Assembly: GCF_950023065.1 (NCBI RefSeq)
Contig: NC_088678.1
Location: forward strand, 60,728,460 to 60,792,459
Direction of reading: 5' to 3'
DNA from: Planococcus citri
Taxonomy: Eukaryota; Arthropoda; Insecta; Hemiptera; Pseudococcidae
DNA: 64,000 nt
Part shown: positions 61,656-64,000 of the stretch, one piece after another
How positions within the stretch are numbered: the first letter of the stretch is position 1
How the letters are laid out: every line of letters begins with the position of its first letter
Position numbers and translations under genes: made by a program
The notes under the pieces: model-generated
Told to the model about the DNA's origin: nothing
What the model saw: the letters and a program-made list of their open reading frames with translations, nothing else
Database searches by the model: none

Positions 61656-62560
61656 TTGCGGGAAGTTTTTTTATGTCAAAATGCAGCAGGGTTGCCAAAT
61701 ACTTGAAAAAAATCCGTATAATGCTTAAAATTTTTAACATCAAAAATCCTTTTTTTTTTTTTTTTTTTTGTTGAAACTCAATGGAAATTTAGAGATTTGG
61801 GTACAAGTATACAAAAAACTTCGCAAAAAATTTGAATATTGAAAAATTCATCACCAGGGTTTTAATAGGTAGGTACCTATTAAAACCAAAAAAAAAAAAA
61901 TACAAAAAAAATACAAAAAAGTCAAGCATTTGAGGAGTTTGTTTGAAAAACCACTAATGTCAAAATTTACAAAATTTATTCTGAAATGAAAACTGGACTT
62001 GGAATAAATTACAGGAATTTCTTTTTACACGTCAAAATGCAGGGCTGCCAGGTAGGTTACCTGCTTGAATAAAATCCAAATTTTCAACATCAAAAATCCG
62101 TATAAAATCGTTTTTTTTTTTTTTTTTTTTTTTGAAACCCAATGGAAATAATGTAAAGATTTGGGTAAGAGTTCAAAAAACTTCCCAAAAAAATTTGAAC
62201 ATTGGCGTCTTAAACACATTTAAACTCTAAAAAAATTGAAAAATTCAACACCAGAAAACCAAAAAAATAATAATAATAATACAGAAAATACAAAAAAAAA
62301 ATCAAGCATTTGAAGAGGTTTTTTAAAAAACCACCATGCAATGTCAAAATTTACAAAGTTTATGCTGATATAAAAATTGAACTTGGAATAAATTGAGGAG
62401 AAAATTTTTTTACGCACGTCAAAATGCAGTGTTGCCAGGTTCTTGAAAAAAAACCTAAAATTTTCAAAATTAAAAATCCGTACCTCAAATTTTTGTATTT
62501 CTGTACGAAATATGCTAAAGTGAAGTTTTTCTGACTTGAACACAAAATATCTAAAAAATA
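61656..62560. repeat. Tandem repeat, unit 356-387 bp, about 2.4 copies
   Basis: TCAAAATGCAG followed by GGGTTGCCA, GGGCTGCCAGG or TGTTGCCAGG occurs at 61676, 62032 and 62419. Each copy has AATCCGTATAA, a long T-run, AACTCAATGGAAAT or AACCCAATGGAAAT, GATTTGGGTA and AGTCAAGCATTTGA in order. Copy 1 also contains a near-palindrome around TAATAGGTAGGTACCTATTA (61863). Confidence 0.8.
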
Positions 62561-63409
62561 ACTCTTTAAAAAAAAATCAAACGGTGTATTCGTAAGAACC
62601 CCCCCCCCTCCTTCATTTTTTATACGAGGAACTTGGTAATTTGACATTTCTCCTGACGAAAACTTTTAATTTATCTGACCACACGAGAAAAAAATGAGAG
62701 AAAATTTGACATGTTAACTGAGCACAGGGCCAAGTATGGAGTAGGCAGATTGAGATGGGTTAATATCATTATGATGCATATAAATAGAGAGCATGCATAC
62801 TTACAAAATTCAATTTCCAATTCAATTGATGAAATTTCTTTTCTTTTCTTTTCATTTTTAGTCCAAACTAGATTTCTAAAAATCTCCCCAAATTCATGAG
62901 AAATGGGCTCAAAGACATGAAATTCTGACTGATGAAGTATTAGACATGGAGAAGATCGGAGCGAATATCTTTTCAAATTTTTTCCGTAAGGTATCTATAA
63001 TATCTATCCAAGAAAATGTTTATAATTTTTTTCAACGTTTCATTTAGCTTACTACTTACAAAATCAAGAAAAAGAACACTTTTCCAAAAATTGAAAAAAA
63101 CAAAAATTTTCAAAATTTTTTAAATTATCTGATCAGATATTTTTATTGAATTCGGCATATACTTATACCAACCAATAAAGAAGTAGAGAAATGGAAATTT
63201 TGAAGTTTCATTTAGGTTACTACCTAAAAGGGGAAGAAAAGGGACACTCCCCCAATTTTTTTTTAATTTACCTCTGTTTTTATGATGAGGGGGGGGGGGG
63301 TGGGTAATATTTTTTTTCATAATATTTTCTCATTTCTGTCAATTATATTTTTACTTCAAAAAAAAATCTCGAAAACCAAAATTCTTAAAGAAGAAGAAAA
63401 ATGGAAAAT
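62561..63409. other. AT-rich stretch, no gene
   Basis: C-run (62599-62608) and G-run (63288-63300), and frames on both strands without similarity. Confidence 0.5.
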
Positions 63410-63600
63410 TTCAAAATTTGATTTTTTCGAAGCTTAGATTTGGGTTTAAAATGTGAAAAAATCAAAATCTTACCAAATTCACCAAGAAAGCTAAAATTTG
63501 GCATGCACCCTGTTTTCAACCACCTCTTCTCCAAAATCAATTAATATATAGCCTTCAAACTATTTTGAGCAGTTTTGGAGCCTCCAGTCCAGCGAAGGTA
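63410..63600. repeat. GAGCCTCCAGC-family fragment
   Basis: ATGTGAAAAAATCAAAATCT, CACCAAGAAAGCTAAAATTT and TTGAGCAGTTTTGGAGCCTC in the order of the copy at 54740-54870. Confidence 0.7.
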
Positions 63601-63800
63601 GTAGGTACTTATTCAATTTTTTCACAATTCATCGCTCAAATTTTGTCTAAAAATACTGAAAAACAGAAATAATCATCAACAGTTCCGTAATGTCAACAAA
63701 TCCGTCGTATAAAATTATAAAATTCATTTTAAAAAAATTCACATAGGAAAAAAATTTCTGTTGTGGATACTTAATAACGCCATACTATTCCCCGTATACC

Positions 63801-63923
63801 GACCGGGAGTGGTGGCGTATTCCTGTAAACCATGCTGACGGTGGTCTAATCGCGGGACTGGCGCCAGTCCCAAGAAATTGCAGCTGCAATCTTGATTATT
63901 TTACTGGACGTTCCAGTTTTTTT
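63801..63923 (+). ncRNA. Possible 7SL (SRP RNA) Alu-domain-like RNA or SINE
   Basis: It opens GACCGGGAGTGGTGGCGTAT and then TCCTGTAAACCATGCTGACG, which resembles the 5' end of SRP RNA (CCGGGCGCGGTGGCG..CCTGTAR.CC.GCT) and its UGUAR motif. It goes on with GGTGGTCTAATCGCGGGACT. Then come three hairpins: the perfect palindrome GGGACTGGCGCCAGTCCC (63854-63871), ATTGCAGCTGCAAT (63877-63890), and ACTGGA/TCCAGT (63903-63917), followed by seven Ts, a pol III terminator. No S-domain motif follows, so a complete SRP RNA is excluded. An S-domain-deleted, Alu-like SINE is one reading; chance resemblance over about 40 bases is another. The similarity is judged from memory. Confidence 0.35.
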
Positions 63924-64000
63924 GTTTTTTTTCAGCGAGCTACTTCCTATCTTCACAAATGAAGCCATAATGAGTCATTCAAAGTTGTGCTTCGTGCTTC

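Noticed and set aside
57002..63300. G/C homopolymer runs (57002, 58331, 62599, 63288) as quadruplex regulators
   Set aside because: Simple runs in non-conserved repeat or AT-rich DNA with no gene nearby; nothing ties them to a function.
63801..63923. Complete SRP RNA gene
   Set aside because: Ends after about 123 bases with a T-run and shows no S-domain motifs; a full metazoan SRP RNA is about 300 bases.

Overview
The window is AT-rich eukaryotic DNA, almost certainly from an insect. Evidence: the one recognisable gene has introns with GT..AG borders and belongs to the arthropod MBF2 family; the rest is intergenic or intronic sequence full of minisatellites, inverted-repeat transposons and tRNA-like sequences, with no bacterial gene order. 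The very frequent TAGGTACCTA-type motif suggests a scale insect or mealybug-like hemipteran to me, but that is a guess from genome texture, not a proof.

Layout. 0-9 kb: mostly unique sequence, with a diverged direct repeat at the left edge, a 1.9-kb TTAA-flanked inverted-repeat transposon (2883-4796) that carries a second transposon nested inside it (3172-3793), and a 130-bp tandem repeat at 5.0-5.4 kb. 9-15 kb: a fold-back minisatellite built on TTCGCGAACGAA, a unique, less AT-rich island (11.4-12.4 kb), then an 18-bp array and a long degenerate array. 17.9-20.0 kb: the only convincing protein gene, a secreted MBF2-family protein whose domain has been tandemly duplicated; the middle copy is frame-broken while skipping it gives an intact 197-residue protein. 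20.3-22.9 kb: a minisatellite of about 59 bp interrupted by a 576-bp inverted-repeat element, whose right end is in turn split by a solo LTR with a perfect 4-bp target duplication; the LTR holds six regularly spaced hairpins, four with fully paired stems of different sequence. 23-35 kb: unique stretches alternating with a dispersed repeat family recognised by GAGCCTCCAGC, a 318-bp duplication and a fold-back element. 36-38 kb and 53.6-55.7 kb: two copies of a 2-kb inverted-repeat element packed with the hexamer GCTAGC. 40-42, 50.7-52 and 56-58 kb: further minisatellites, some with higher-order periods. 52.4 kb: two abutting long palindromes. 61.7-62.6 kb: a tandem repeat of about 370 bp. The right edge has a possible 7SL/Alu-domain-like RNA gene or SINE (63801-63923).

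The most interesting threads are (1) the MBF2 gene with its recent frame-breaking middle exon, (2) a set of four non-autonomous elements sharing CCC..TTGAC..A ends and apparently 2-bp target duplications, two of which contain tRNA-like heads, (3) the hairpin series in the solo LTR, and (4) the GCTAGC-saturated elements. No transposase, reverse transcriptase or other enzyme gene was recognised. Long unique stretches may be introns or regulatory DNA of a neighbouring gene outside the window; this cannot be decided from the sequence alone.
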